64,000 nt of DNA from Microbulbifer litoralis (GTDB lineage Bacteria; Pseudomonadota; Gammaproteobacteria; Pseudomonadales; Cellvibrionaceae): assembly GCF_023634065.1 (NCBI RefSeq), contig NZ_JALKCV010000006.1:62001-126000 (forward strand). The letters run 5' to 3'. The position numbers were made by a program, and so were the translations under genes. A model generated the notes under the pieces. It searched no databases and was not told the DNA's origin. It worked only from the letters and a program-made list of their open reading frames with translations. This document shows positions 51,810 through 60,453 of the stretch, piece after piece. Numbering within the stretch: position 1 is the stretch's first letter; the number at the start of each line of letters is the position of its first letter.

Positions 51810-52802
51810 TCAATCGGCTTCAGCCATTATCTTTTTCGGGAAGTTGCCGACACCGGATGTGGTGCGCTCGACATTGCGGATGGTGCCGTCTTCGTTGAAC
51901 TGGAGATATTCGGCGGCCACATGTCGCTGACGCTTGTGGCAGCCGGTTTCAGGCGTTTCCAGCCAGCGGTGATAGAACAGCAACCACTGACCTTTGTATT
52001 CGACAATCGAGTGGTGGTTGTTGCTCTGGTGCTCCTGCTCCATAAACACGCCCTTGTACTCCCAGGGCCCACCGGGTGAATCGCTCATGTAGTAGCTCAG
52101 CACCCGGTTGTTCTCCGGCATGGTGAAATAGTATTGATCCCCCCGTTTGAAGACCCAGGGCCCCTCCATCTTGGGCTCGTGGCCGCCCATATCCATCTTG
52201 TGGAAATCGCCTTCCACGCTCAGCAGGTCATCGGCCATTTTCGCCACATAGTAGTCGTGCCCCTTGCCGTGGAAATACAGGTAGGCCTGGCCGTCGTCGT
52301 CGATAAAGAGGCTGGGGTCATTGGCGTAGGGCTCGCGCCACAGAGGCTCACCGATCGCATCCTCGAAGGGCCCCGTCGGCGAATCGCTGACGGCGACCCC
52401 GATTCCCATCCATTTGGTGCTGTTCTCCGGGTTCTGCCGATCCTTGAAACCGGTGCCGGCCGGGAATACCAGGTAGTACTTCCCGTTCTTGTAGGCCGCA
52501 TCCGGCGCCCAGGCAAAGTTGTCCGCCCAGGAGAGATCATCCACCGTCAGCAGTGGGCCGTGCGTTTCCCAGTTGACCAGGTCATCGGAGGAGAAGGCAT
52601 ACCAGTCTTTCATCCAGAAATCTTTCTGGCACTCCTGGTCGTGGGAGGTGTAGAGATACATCTTGCCGTCCGGCCAGACATGGGCCGACGGATCGGCAGT
52701 GAGGATATCACCGCCGAAATCGAGCGGGTTCTGCCCGAAACACAGCGGGGCGCCAAACAGCAGTGCGGCGACAGCGGCTCTGCAGGCGAGAGGTCCAGTC
52801 AT
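51810..52802 (-). CDS. Glycoside hydrolase family 43 protein
   Basis: 330 residues from ATG 52802 (GGAAGAG before it), with a signal peptide about 1-23. The five-bladed propeller shows the catalytic base Asp in LTADPSAHVWPDGKMYLYTSHD, the pKa-modulating Asp in YANDPSLFIDDDG, and the acid Glu in PKMEGPWVFKRG. GH43 enzymes release arabinose, xylose or galactose from pectin side chains; the exact activity is not clear. The next gene upstream on this strand is the TRAP permease, separated by a dispersed repeat. Confidence 0.9.
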   Translation of the reverse strand: MTGPLACRAAVAALLFGAPLCFGQNPLDFGGDILTADPSAHVWPDGKMYLYTSHDQECQKDFWMKDWYAFSSDDLVNWETHGPLLTVDDLSWADNFAWAPDAAYKNGKYYLVFPAGTGFKDRQNPENSTKWMGIGVAVSDSPTGPFEDAIGEPLWREPYANDPSLFIDDDGQAYLYFHGKGHDYYVAKMADDLLSVEGDFHKMDMGGHEPKMEGPWVFKRGDQYYFTMPENNRVLSYYMSDSPGGPWEYKGVFMEQEHQSNNHHSIVEYKGQWLLFYHRWLETPETGCHKRQRHVAAEYLQFNEDGTIRNVERTTSGVGNFPKKIMAEAD

Positions 52803-52844
52803 GATTCTCTTCCAGGATTGATTCACGATTTCAGCCAAAGGAGC

Positions 52845-52876
52845 GTAGCCCGGATACAGCGCAGCGGAATCCGGGA
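52845..52876 (+). repeat. GTAGCCCGGAT repeat, third copy
   Basis: GTAGCCCGGATACAGCGCAG followed by CGGAATCCGGGA; nearly identical to copy 2 at 23571-23602. Intergenic, between GH43 and TRAP genes. Confidence 0.75.
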
Positions 52877-52914
52877 ACTCCCCGACTTTTTTGCCCCCGG
52901 AATCCAACCCGATA

Positions 52915-54216
52915 TCAGTCGATCAGGCCCAGTGCCCGCGGCAGGTACTCACTGATCGCCGGTACGTAGGTCACCAGTATCAGTACCAGGAACATCATCG
53001 CGTACATGGGCAGCAGCGGCCGGATCAGGCTGGTGATGGAGGTTTTCGAAATACTGGCACCGACAAACAGCACACTGCCCACCGGCGGCGTGCACAGGCC
53101 GATGCACAGGTTCAGGATCATGACGATACCGAACTGCAGCGGCGACATGCCCAGCTCGGTGACCACCGGCAGGAAGATCGGGGTGAAGATCAGCACCGCC
53201 GGTGTCATATCCATGAAGGCGCCAACCGCCAGCAGGATCAGGTTGATGGTCAACAGGATCAGCAGCGGGTTGTCGCTGAGGGTGATCAACGCCTGGCTGA
53301 TGGTCTGCGGGATATTCTCGTAGGAGAGAATCCAGGACATGGCGGAAGAGGCGGCGATCAGGAACATCACGATGGCCGTCGTCTCCACGGCCTTCACCAG
53401 GATGGCCGGCAGCTGGTCGACCTTGATCTCCCGGTAGATGAGTACCGACAGCAACAGCGAGTACAGGACCGCGATGGCGCTGGCCTCGGTGGCGGTAAAG
53501 AAACCGCTGATGATACCGCCGATGACCAACACGATCAGGAACAGGCTGGGTACCGCGTCCAGTGAAATCTTCAGTGCCTCGCGCCAGGGAGTGACCTCAC
53601 CCACCGGGTAGCCCTTGGCCTTGGCCCAGACTCCGCACACCATCATCAGCCCCAGCGCCACCAGCAGGCCCGGCAGGTAACCGGCGATAAACAGCGCCGC
53701 AATGGAAACGCCGCCACTGGCCAGGGAGAATACGATCAGGATATTGCTGGGCGGAATCAGCAGGCCGGTGGTGGATGAGGCCACGGTGACCGCGGTATTG
53801 AAGTTCTTGTCGTAACCCTCCTTGTTCATGGACGGAATCATGAAACCGCCCACGGCCGAGGTGGCCGCTACTGCGGAACCGGAAATGGAACCGAACAGGG
53901 TGCAACTGATGATATTCACAAAGGCGAGCCCGCCCGGCAGCATACCGACAAGCACCCGCGCAAAGGCGATGATCCGCCGCGCAATACCACCGCCGCCCAT
54001 CAACAACCCGGACAGGATAAAAAACGGAATCGCCAGCAGTGCAAAGCTGTCGATACCCGTGGCCATCCGCTGGGCCATGGTGATCAGCGCCGGCAGCGGA
54101 TCGATGGTGACCAGCATGGTCAGCAACGTGGCCACACCAATGCTGATGGAGATGGGGACGTTCAGAGCCAGCAGGATCAGGAAGCTGGCCAGCAGTACCG
54201 CAATTGAAATTTCCAT
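52915..54216 (-). CDS. TRAP transporter large permease subunit (DctM)
   Basis: 433 residues with about 12 hydrophobic helices and the DctM pattern LNVPISISIGVATLLTML, PFFILSGLLMGGGGIARRIIAFARVLVGMLPGG and PPSNILIVFSLASGG. It forms the ion-coupled channel of a TRAP system. It is the third gene of a dctP-dctQ-dctM order, 15 bp after dctQ. Given uronate catabolic genes next to it, the likely solute is galacturonate, glucuronate or a breakdown product. Confidence 0.94.
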   Translation of the reverse strand: MEISIAVLLASFLILLALNVPISISIGVATLLTMLVTIDPLPALITMAQRMATGIDSFALLAIPFFILSGLLMGGGGIARRIIAFARVLVGMLPGGLAFVNIISCTLFGSISGSAVAATSAVGGFMIPSMNKEGYDKNFNTAVTVASSTTGLLIPPSNILIVFSLASGGVSIAALFIAGYLPGLLVALGLMMVCGVWAKAKGYPVGEVTPWREALKISLDAVPSLFLIVLVIGGIISGFFTATEASAIAVLYSLLLSVLIYREIKVDQLPAILVKAVETTAIVMFLIAASSAMSWILSYENIPQTISQALITLSDNPLLILLTINLILLAVGAFMDMTPAVLIFTPIFLPVVTELGMSPLQFGIVMILNLCIGLCTPPVGSVLFVGASISKTSITSLIRPLLPMYAMMFLVLILVTYVPAISEYLPRALGLID

Positions 54217-54230
54217 GGAGTGCTCCCTTT

Positions 54231-54752
54231 CTACGCCTGCGCCGGGGCGAGTTCTGCCGATTGGTCGCCGGACGGATGCACGACACCTTCACCGCCCAGT
54301 ACTTCAAGCAACTGCGTCACACCGAAAATACAGATGAGTGTGCCGGACAGGGGAATCACGCCGTAGACATACCCCATGGGAATATTCAGTGCGGCAGACA
54401 CCTGGTTCAGCTCGAAGGTGAGCATCACCAGTTGGATACCGCCGAAGACCATCACCGCCGCGGCAAACAGGAAACACACACTGATGGTAAATAGCTGCGA
54501 TACCTTGCGCGCCTTCGGCGGCAGGTTGCTGGTGAGCAGGTCGATGCCGATATGGGATCTGGTCCGATAAGCGTAGGCGGCGCCGAGCAGGCCGATCCAC
54601 ACCAGCAGGTAGCGCGCCAGCTCCTCGGTATAGGAGCTCGGGCTCATGGGCAGGAAACGCGTCAGTATCTGCCAGGTGACATCTAGCACCATCAGTGCCA
54701 TCAGGCTGCCGAGGGTTATTTCGAGCAGCCGGTCTACTCTCTTCATGATCAT
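54231..54752 (-). CDS. TRAP transporter small permease subunit (DctQ)
   Basis: 173 residues, four membrane helices, with the DctQ motif EELARYLLVWIGLLGAAYAYRTRSHIGIDLL. Two ATG codons (54752 and 54746) are possible starts. The Pro/Ala-rich tail after GVTQLLEVLGGEG is short. It partners the large permease gene 15 bp downstream. Confidence 0.92.
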   Translation of the reverse strand: MIMKRVDRLLEITLGSLMALMVLDVTWQILTRFLPMSPSSYTEELARYLLVWIGLLGAAYAYRTRSHIGIDLLTSNLPPKARKVSQLFTISVCFLFAAAVMVFGGIQLVMLTFELNQVSAALNIPMGYVYGVIPLSGTLICIFGVTQLLEVLGGEGVVHPSGDQSAELAPAQA

Positions 54753-54824
54753 CTCTGCTGTACCTTTTTATCTTTATTTTTTATGCCCCCACCACTGTTA
54801 TTGGAGGGGGAGAAAAAGGGAGCG

Positions 54825-55808
54825 CTACATGCTGGCGATCTGCTTCAGCAGTTCGCCCACTTCCGTTCCTTCGTAACTCTCGTGCAACGGCTGCACCGCA
54901 TCGATAAACGGCTGCTTGTCGGGCCGGATCACTTCGACGCCGGCGGCCTTCACCGCGGCCAGAGACTCGCGCGTGGACTCCTGCCACAACTTGCGCTGGT
55001 ACTCGACGGACTCGTCCACCGCCTGCTGCAGCCAGGCCTGCTGCTGGCTGTCGAGCTTGTCCCACACCTCTGTGCTGATCAGCAGCATGTCCGGCACATA
55101 GGTGTGCTCGTCGAGAGTGTAGTAACGGGAAACCTCGAAGTGCTTGGAGAGATAGAAACTGGGAGGGTTGTTTTCGGCCCCCTGCACCACGCCCTGCTGC
55201 AGGGCGGTGTAGAGTTCGCCCCAGCTCACCGGTGTGGCGGCGCCGCCGAGGGTATTGACCATCTTGATCGCGGTCTGGCTGTTCTGCACACGGATCTTCA
55301 GGCCATCGAGATCGTCCGGGGTGCGGATGGGCCTGTCGTTGACATAGAAACTGCGACTGCCGGCGTCGTAGTATCCCAGCCCCCGCAGGCGCGCCACTTC
55401 CCCGGCTTCCAGCAGGCGGCGGCCAATGTCGCTCTGCAGTACTTTCCAGTAGTGCTCCGAATCGCGGAAAACGTAGGGAATATTGAAGATTTTCATCTCC
55501 GGCACGAAGCCCTCCATGGGGCTCGCGGAGACCTTGGTCATGGCCAGGGTGCCAATCTGCAGCAGTTCGATCAGTTCGCGCTCGCCACCCAGCTGGCCGC
55601 CGGAGTAGATATCCACCTTCATGGTGTCGCCGGACAGCTCCCGCAACCGTTTGTCCATGAACTCCATGGCCCGGTGCACCGAGTGCTGCTGGTCGAGGGT
55701 GTGCGCCAGTTTCAGCGTTACCTGCGACTGTTCGAAACCACAACTGCCAAGCAGCAGAAGCAGGCTCGCCATTGCCACCGCTTTCAGCGGCAGTGCTCTC
55801 TTCATCAT
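54825..55808 (-). CDS. TRAP transporter substrate-binding lipoprotein (DctP)
   Basis: 327 residues from ATG 55808. LLLLLGSC lipobox suggests a lipoprotein, unusual in this mostly periplasmic family but known. DctP features: LKLAHTLDQQHSVHRAMEFMDKRL, IYSGGQLGGERELIELLQIGTLAMT, and LDGLKIRVQNSQTAIKMVNTLGGAATPVSWGELYTALQQGVVQGAEN with the Arg that binds the carboxylate. It captures an acid sugar and hands it to DctQM. A putative uronate-regulator site lies 83 bp upstream. Confidence 0.93.
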   Translation of the reverse strand: MMKRALPLKAVAMASLLLLLGSCGFEQSQVTLKLAHTLDQQHSVHRAMEFMDKRLRELSGDTMKVDIYSGGQLGGERELIELLQIGTLAMTKVSASPMEGFVPEMKIFNIPYVFRDSEHYWKVLQSDIGRRLLEAGEVARLRGLGYYDAGSRSFYVNDRPIRTPDDLDGLKIRVQNSQTAIKMVNTLGGAATPVSWGELYTALQQGVVQGAENNPPSFYLSKHFEVSRYYTLDEHTYVPDMLLISTEVWDKLDSQQQAWLQQAVDESVEYQRKLWQESTRESLAAVKAAGVEVIRPDKQPFIDAVQPLHESYEGTEVGELLKQIASM

Positions 55809-55890
55809 CTTGTGTACCTGCTGTCTATTGTTATTACTACAGGCTTTGGGCATTACCAGAGGTCAAACAGGGACCAATGGGGCAGACCAG

Positions 55891-55905
55891 ATTGGTCTTA
55901 CCATT
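55891..55905 (-). promoter_or_regulatory. Putative GntR-type operator upstream of the TRAP genes
   Basis: ATTGGTCTTACCATT; TTGGTCTTACCA is the central consensus among the sites in this locus. GGACCAATGG and GGCAGACCAG directly before it may be further half-sites. Confidence 0.55.
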
Positions 55906-55975
55906 CTATCCATAGAAGGGCTGGAGATGCAATGCGCTTGCAAACACGCATGATAGCGCTACCATAACGCTTTGT

Positions 55976-56935
55976 TCAGGCGCGCGCCAGGCCGTCGATC
56001 GGTGCACCGTTGTCCGGCTGGTAGCCGGCCGCGGGAATGATGGCCCCGCGGTGGCGGATCACCTGGGCGGCACAGCGGTTGCCGGCCGCGACAGCCAGTT
56101 CCGGTTCCACCCGTTTGAGGCGCGCCGCCAGGTAACCGGCATTGAAAGCGTCACCGGCGCCGGTGGTGTCGACGATATCGCTCACCGGCGGCACATCCAG
56201 CGCCGTGAGCTCGCCGTCGTATTGCAGCAGTACCGGCTCGGGGCCGCGCTTGAGTACCAGTTCTGCCAACTGGTGGCGACCGTTGCGGTCCAGGCATTTG
56301 CCGGCGTTGCGATCGCCCCACAGCAGCTGTTCGTCCTCCAGGGTCAGCAGCGCGATGTCCGACTGCTGCAGGGTGGCAGCCACCGCCTCCCGGGCAACCT
56401 CCTTCGAGGCCCACAGGCGGGGGCGGAAATTGCTGTCGAAGGCGACGCGACCACCGTCGTGTCGATACTGGCGCAGGAATGCGAGTAAGTGCTCACGCGC
56501 CTCCGGTGCCATGATTGCCAGGGTGATACCGGACAGGTAGAGACAATCCATCTGTCGCAGGTGGTCCTGCAGCTGCGCGCGGCGATGCCCGTCGGCGAAC
56601 AGCTCGCGGGCCGGTGACTCGCGGCGCCAATAGGTGAACTGACGCTCGCCGTCGGCGCTGTTCTGGATCGTATAGAGCCCCGGGCAGCGGCCGGGAAGCT
56701 GTTCGATCGCCACGGTGTCGATCCCCTCGGCGGTCATCGCCTGCAGCATGCGCTCGCTGTAGGGGTCGTCACCGAGCAGGGTCGCGTAGCTGACCTGGAC
56801 GCCATTGCGGGCGATATAGATAGAGGTGTTGTAGGTATCACCGGCGAAGGATTGCGCGAACAGCGGCGCGGCGGCGCCCTGCCCCTGTTGCGGCGCAAAT
56901 TCCACCATGACTTCTCCCAGTGCTGCCAGTTTCAA
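55976..56935 (-). CDS. kdgK: 2-dehydro-3-deoxygluconokinase
   Basis: 319 residues of the PfkB sugar kinase family. GEVMVEFAPQ near the N-terminus, the NTSIYIARNG substrate region and the C-terminal signature DTTGAGDAFNAGYLAARL with the catalytic Asp. It phosphorylates KDG, the point where pectin breakdown and uronate isomerase routes meet; KdgA aldolase is not in the window. It shares a divergent promoter region with uxaC. Confidence 0.93.
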   Translation of the reverse strand: MKLAALGEVMVEFAPQQGQGAAAPLFAQSFAGDTYNTSIYIARNGVQVSYATLLGDDPYSERMLQAMTAEGIDTVAIEQLPGRCPGLYTIQNSADGERQFTYWRRESPARELFADGHRRAQLQDHLRQMDCLYLSGITLAIMAPEAREHLLAFLRQYRHDGGRVAFDSNFRPRLWASKEVAREAVAATLQQSDIALLTLEDEQLLWGDRNAGKCLDRNGRHQLAELVLKRGPEPVLLQYDGELTALDVPPVSDIVDTTGAGDAFNAGYLAARLKRVEPELAVAAGNRCAAQVIRHRGAIIPAAGYQPDNGAPIDGLARA

Positions 56936-56985
56936 TGTGACCCCCTTTTATTGTCTGCTTATGATCGTCGATTGTTTAACCGTTT

Positions 56986-57020
56986 AGGTCTTACCATAAT
57001 GGTTGACTGGTATAACCAAT
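56986..57020. promoter_or_regulatory. Putative operators between kdgK and uxaC
   Basis: TAGGTCTTACCA (56985-56997 region) and TGGTATAACCAAT (57008-57020; reverse TTGGTTATACCA) are two copies of the same motif. TGGTATAACCA resembles the TGGTATACCA core recognised by UxuR/ExuR-type GntR regulators. Both flanking operons would be controlled. Confidence 0.6.
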
Positions 57021-57191
57021 TTTTGGCACCATGACAACACCAGCCAAATGCTGCTGGGTTTCTCCACGCCTGGTGCGGCCAGTCCAAGGGCCGCACAGTT
57101 TCCCGCCCCCGCTGTATCCGGGGCGGGCCTTTTCCAGGTGTGCGCTACCGCATTATGCTTCAGGAACACCGATAACAAGAGCCACGCCCCT

Positions 57192-58607
57192 ATGACACGC
57201 CCTCTGCAATTGCATCCGGACCGCCTGTTCCCCGCCGACAAGACCAGCCGGGATATCGCACGCAAACTCTACGAGAGCGTCGTGGACCTGCCGATCATCA
57301 GCCCCCACGGACACACCGACCCGTCCTGGTTTGCCGACAACGACCCCTTCGGCAACCCCGCGGACCTGCTGATCAAACCGGACCACTATGTCTTCCGCAT
57401 GCTCTACAGCCAGGGTGTGCCGCTGCAGAGCCTGGGTATTCCCGGCCGCGAGGGCACGCCGGCGGAATCCGATCCGCGCGCCATCTGGCAGAAGTTCGCT
57501 GAACACTACCACCTGTTCCGCGGCACCCCGTCGCGCATGTGGCTGGATACCGTTTTCCACGATGTGTTCGAACTCGATGTGGCCCTGGATGGCGAAACGG
57601 CCGAACACTACTACGAGCGTATCGACAGCTTCCTGAAAAAACCGGAATTCCTGCCGCGGGCACTGTTCGAGCGTTTCAATATCGAGGTGATCGCCACCAC
57701 CGAATCGCCGCTGGACGACCTGCACCATCACCAGAAGATCCTCGACAGCGGCTGGGGCGGCCGGGTGATCACCGCCTACCGCCCGGATCCGGTACTGGAT
57801 CCGGAATTCGAGGGCTTCGCCGATAACCTGCGCCGGCTCGCGGAAATCACCGGCGAGGACACCGGCAACTACGCCGGCTACCTGGCGGCACTGCGCAACC
57901 GGCGCGAGTATTTCAAGAAGTTCGGCGCCACCTCCACCGACCACGGCCACGCCACCGCCACCACCGCCAACCTGGGCCGCACCGATGCCGAGGCGCTGTT
58001 CCAACGCGTGCGCGACGGCGGCGCCTCTGCGGAAGATGCGGAACTGTTCCGCGGCCAGATGCTGACGGAAATGGCGCGCATGAGTATCGACGACGGCCTG
58101 GTGATGCAGATTCACCCGGGCTCGGTGCGCAACCACAACCCGTGGCTGTTCGAACATTACGGCCGAGACAAGGGCGCCGATATCCCGTCGCGCACCGACT
58201 ATGTACACGCCCTGCGGCCACTGCTGGAAGCGGTGGGCAACGAACCGGACCTGACCATTATCCTGTTTACCCTCGACGAGACCAGCTACAGCCGTGAACT
58301 GGCACCGCTTGCCGGTCACTACCCGGCGCTGAAACTGGGCCCGTCCTGGTGGTTCCACGACAGCCCCGAGGGCATGCGCCGCTTCCGCGAACAGGTGACC
58401 GAGACCGCCGGTTTCTACAATACCGTCGGCTTCAACGACGACACCCGCGCCTTCCTGTCCATCCCCGCGCGCCACGACGTGGCTCGACGTATGGACTGCA
58501 CCTGGCTGGCACAACTGGTGACTGAACACCGGCTGCCGGAAGACGAGGCCTTCGAAGTGGCGCAGGACCTGAGTTACAACCTGGCGAAGAAGGCTTACAA
58601 GCTCTGA
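57192..58607 (+). CDS. uxaC: Glucuronate isomerase (uronate isomerase)
   Basis: 471 residues from ATG 57192, matching E. coli UxaC (470). LPIISPHGHTDPSWFADN holds the metal-type histidines; WLDTVFHDVFELD, ATTESPLDDL, MQIHPGSVRNHNPWLF and KLGPSWWFHDSPEGMRRFRE are family blocks. It converts glucuronate to fructuronate and galacturonate to tagaturonate. The in-frame extension to 57003 includes the operators and was rejected. Confidence 0.96.
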   Translation: MTRPLQLHPDRLFPADKTSRDIARKLYESVVDLPIISPHGHTDPSWFADNDPFGNPADLLIKPDHYVFRMLYSQGVPLQSLGIPGREGTPAESDPRAIWQKFAEHYHLFRGTPSRMWLDTVFHDVFELDVALDGETAEHYYERIDSFLKKPEFLPRALFERFNIEVIATTESPLDDLHHHQKILDSGWGGRVITAYRPDPVLDPEFEGFADNLRRLAEITGEDTGNYAGYLAALRNRREYFKKFGATSTDHGHATATTANLGRTDAEALFQRVRDGGASAEDAELFRGQMLTEMARMSIDDGLVMQIHPGSVRNHNPWLFEHYGRDKGADIPSRTDYVHALRPLLEAVGNEPDLTIILFTLDETSYSRELAPLAGHYPALKLGPSWWFHDSPEGMRRFREQVTETAGFYNTVGFNDDTRAFLSIPARHDVARRMDCTWLAQLVTEHRLPEDEAFEVAQDLSYNLAKKAYKL

Positions 58608-58613
58608 GACAAA

Positions 58614-58641
58614 CGGGACTCGGGACTCGGGACTCGGGACT
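58614..58641. repeat. Tandem 7-bp repeat, four units
   Basis: Four exact copies of CGGGACT just after the uxaC stop, plus a partial fifth. This is a slippage-prone tract with no clear function. Confidence 0.9.
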
Positions 58642-58684
58642 CGGCCAAAAGTATTCGATTTATCTCTCCAGCCTAAAACAATCT

Positions 58685-58709
58685 CCCCCTCTCACTACGA
58701 GAGAGGGGG
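58685..58709. repeat. Pyrimidine/purine hairpin after uxaC
   Basis: CCCCCTCTC (58685-58693) and GAGAGGGGG (58701-58709) form a perfect 9-bp stem without a clear T-run. A weak terminator or structural element in the uxaC-uxuB gap. Confidence 0.45.
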
Positions 58710-58795
58710 GAAAGGGATCCAGACGAAGCCTGCTCCGCTAATAACGACTGGTAGCTGTGATCCTTTGCCTATCCTACGAGGGAAACAGAAAATCA

Positions 58796-60289
58796 ATGAC
58801 TGAAAAAATCCTGAATAACCACACCCTGGAACAACTTCCGGCCTCCGTCACCAGACCTGGCTACGACCGCAACGCCGTCACCCCCGGCATCGTTCACCTG
58901 GGTACCGGCGCCTTCCACCGCGCCCACCAGGCGCGCTACACCGAGGAGGTACTGGAAAACGGCGAGACCGGCTGGGGCATTATCGGCTCCAGCCTGCGTT
59001 CGCCCACGGTGCGCGACCAACTGGCGCCACAGGATTATCTCTACTCGCTGGTGGAAAAAGGCAATGACGGTGAGAAGATCCGCGTGATCGGCTGTATCCA
59101 GGACTTGCACGTCGCGCCGGAAAGCCCGCGCGCACTGCTCGATACACTGGCCCGAGACGAAATCCGTGTCGTCTCCCTGACGATTACCGAAAAAGGTTAC
59201 TGTCACGATCCCGCCACCGGCAACCTGAACCTGGACCACCCGGATATCCGCCATGACCTGGACAATCCCCAGGCACCGAAAAGCGCGCTGGGTTTTATCG
59301 TCTACGCACTGCGCGAACGCATGGAGAAGGGGCTGCCCGGCTTTACCCTGCTCTCCTGTGACAACCTGCCCAGCAACGGCAAACTGCTGGAGCAGATGGT
59401 GTCCGGGTTTGCCCGCGCCGTGGATTCCGGGTTGGCGCAGTGGGTGGCGGAAAACACCAGCTGTCCCTGTACCATGATCGACCGCATCGTTCCCGCCACC
59501 ACCGATGCCGACCGCGATGCACTGGAAAAAACACTCGGTGTGCGCGACAACGCCGCGGTCATGGCCGAGCCCTTCACCCAGTGGGTGGTCGAGGACAATT
59601 TCGTGCGCGGACGCCCGGGCTGGGAAAAGGCCGGCGTGACCTTTGTCGACGATGTGGAACCCTACGAGTGGATCAAGCTGCGCCTGCTGAATGGTTGCCA
59701 CTCGCTACTGGCCTACAGCGGTTACCTGGCCGGTTTCGAAACCGTCGCCGACGTCATGGCCGAACCGGCGTTTGCCGCCCTGGCGAAGCAATTTCTGGCC
59801 AATGAGGCCAGCGCCGCGGTAGAGGCGCCGGAGGGCTTCGACCTGCAGCACTACCAGCAGCAGCTGCTGGAGCGCTTCTCCAACCGCGCACTGCGCCACC
59901 GTACCTGGCAGATCGCCATGGACGGCTCGCAGAAAATTCCGCAACGCTGGCTGGGCACCCTGCGCCACCAGTTGGAAAACGGCGGTGCCATCGACCTGCT
60001 GACGTTCGCCCTGGCCTGCTGGATCCGCTATGTCGGCGCCGAGGACGATGCCGGAAAACCGATCGAGGTCTCCGATCCCCTCGCTGTGGAACTGAAGGCA
60101 CTCTGCGACCGCCACCGCGATACCCCGCGCGAACTGGCCGACGCCTTCCTCGCCTACACGCCGGTGTTCGGCAGCGACCTGCGGTATAATCAGCGGCTGC
60201 AGGAGGCTCTCACAAATTGGCTCACCACACTCGGCAGCCAGGGTGTGTTGAAGAGTGTGCGCATGCAGATGCAAACCAGCGTGGCCTGA
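58796..60289 (+). CDS. uxuB: Fructuronate reductase (mannitol dehydrogenase family)
   Basis: 497 residues from ATG 58796. VHLGTGAFHRAHQARYTEEVLE is the NAD-binding start, then SLTITEKGYCHDPATGNLNL, CTMIDRIVPATT, the catalytic Lys region KLRLLNGCHSLLAYSGYLAG and RHRTWQIAMDGSQKIPQRWL. It is closest to E. coli UxuB, which reduces fructuronate to mannonate; tagaturonate (UxaB-like) reduction cannot be excluded. It follows uxaC after 188 bp. The next enzyme, a dehydratase (UxuA/UxaA), is not in the window. Confidence 0.92.
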   Translation: MTEKILNNHTLEQLPASVTRPGYDRNAVTPGIVHLGTGAFHRAHQARYTEEVLENGETGWGIIGSSLRSPTVRDQLAPQDYLYSLVEKGNDGEKIRVIGCIQDLHVAPESPRALLDTLARDEIRVVSLTITEKGYCHDPATGNLNLDHPDIRHDLDNPQAPKSALGFIVYALRERMEKGLPGFTLLSCDNLPSNGKLLEQMVSGFARAVDSGLAQWVAENTSCPCTMIDRIVPATTDADRDALEKTLGVRDNAAVMAEPFTQWVVEDNFVRGRPGWEKAGVTFVDDVEPYEWIKLRLLNGCHSLLAYSGYLAGFETVADVMAEPAFAALAKQFLANEASAAVEAPEGFDLQHYQQQLLERFSNRALRHRTWQIAMDGSQKIPQRWLGTLRHQLENGGAIDLLTFALACWIRYVGAEDDAGKPIEVSDPLAVELKALCDRHRDTPRELADAFLAYTPVFGSDLRYNQRLQEALTNWLTTLGSQGVLKSVRMQMQTSVA

Positions 60290-60355
60290 TCTCACGGACC
60301 CCGGCAGCGCCGGTACCGGCCCTCAAGCTGCCGCAGAACACTAACCTCCGCCCAC

Positions 60356-60381
60356 AAAAAAGGCGGGTCAAACAGCCCGCC
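60356..60381 (-). terminator. Second minus-strand terminator of the TonB receptor gene
   Basis: Read on the minus strand: GGCGGG, loop, CCCGCC, then six T. It backs up the terminator at 60408-60440. Confidence 0.75.
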
Positions 60382-60407
60382 GAAAGATTCACGACCAAGA
60401 AAGGTAG

Positions 60408-60440
60408 AAAACGCTCCCCTCCGCTGTGCGGAGGGGAGCG
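60408..60440 (-). terminator. Minus-strand terminator of the TonB receptor gene
   Basis: A perfect 13-bp stem CGCTCCCCTCCGC/GCGGAGGGGAGCG with a three-base loop, then TTTT on the minus strand, just after the receptor stop. It may also stop uxuB transcripts from the other side. Confidence 0.85.
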
Positions 60441-60453
60441 GATTACTGCCGCA

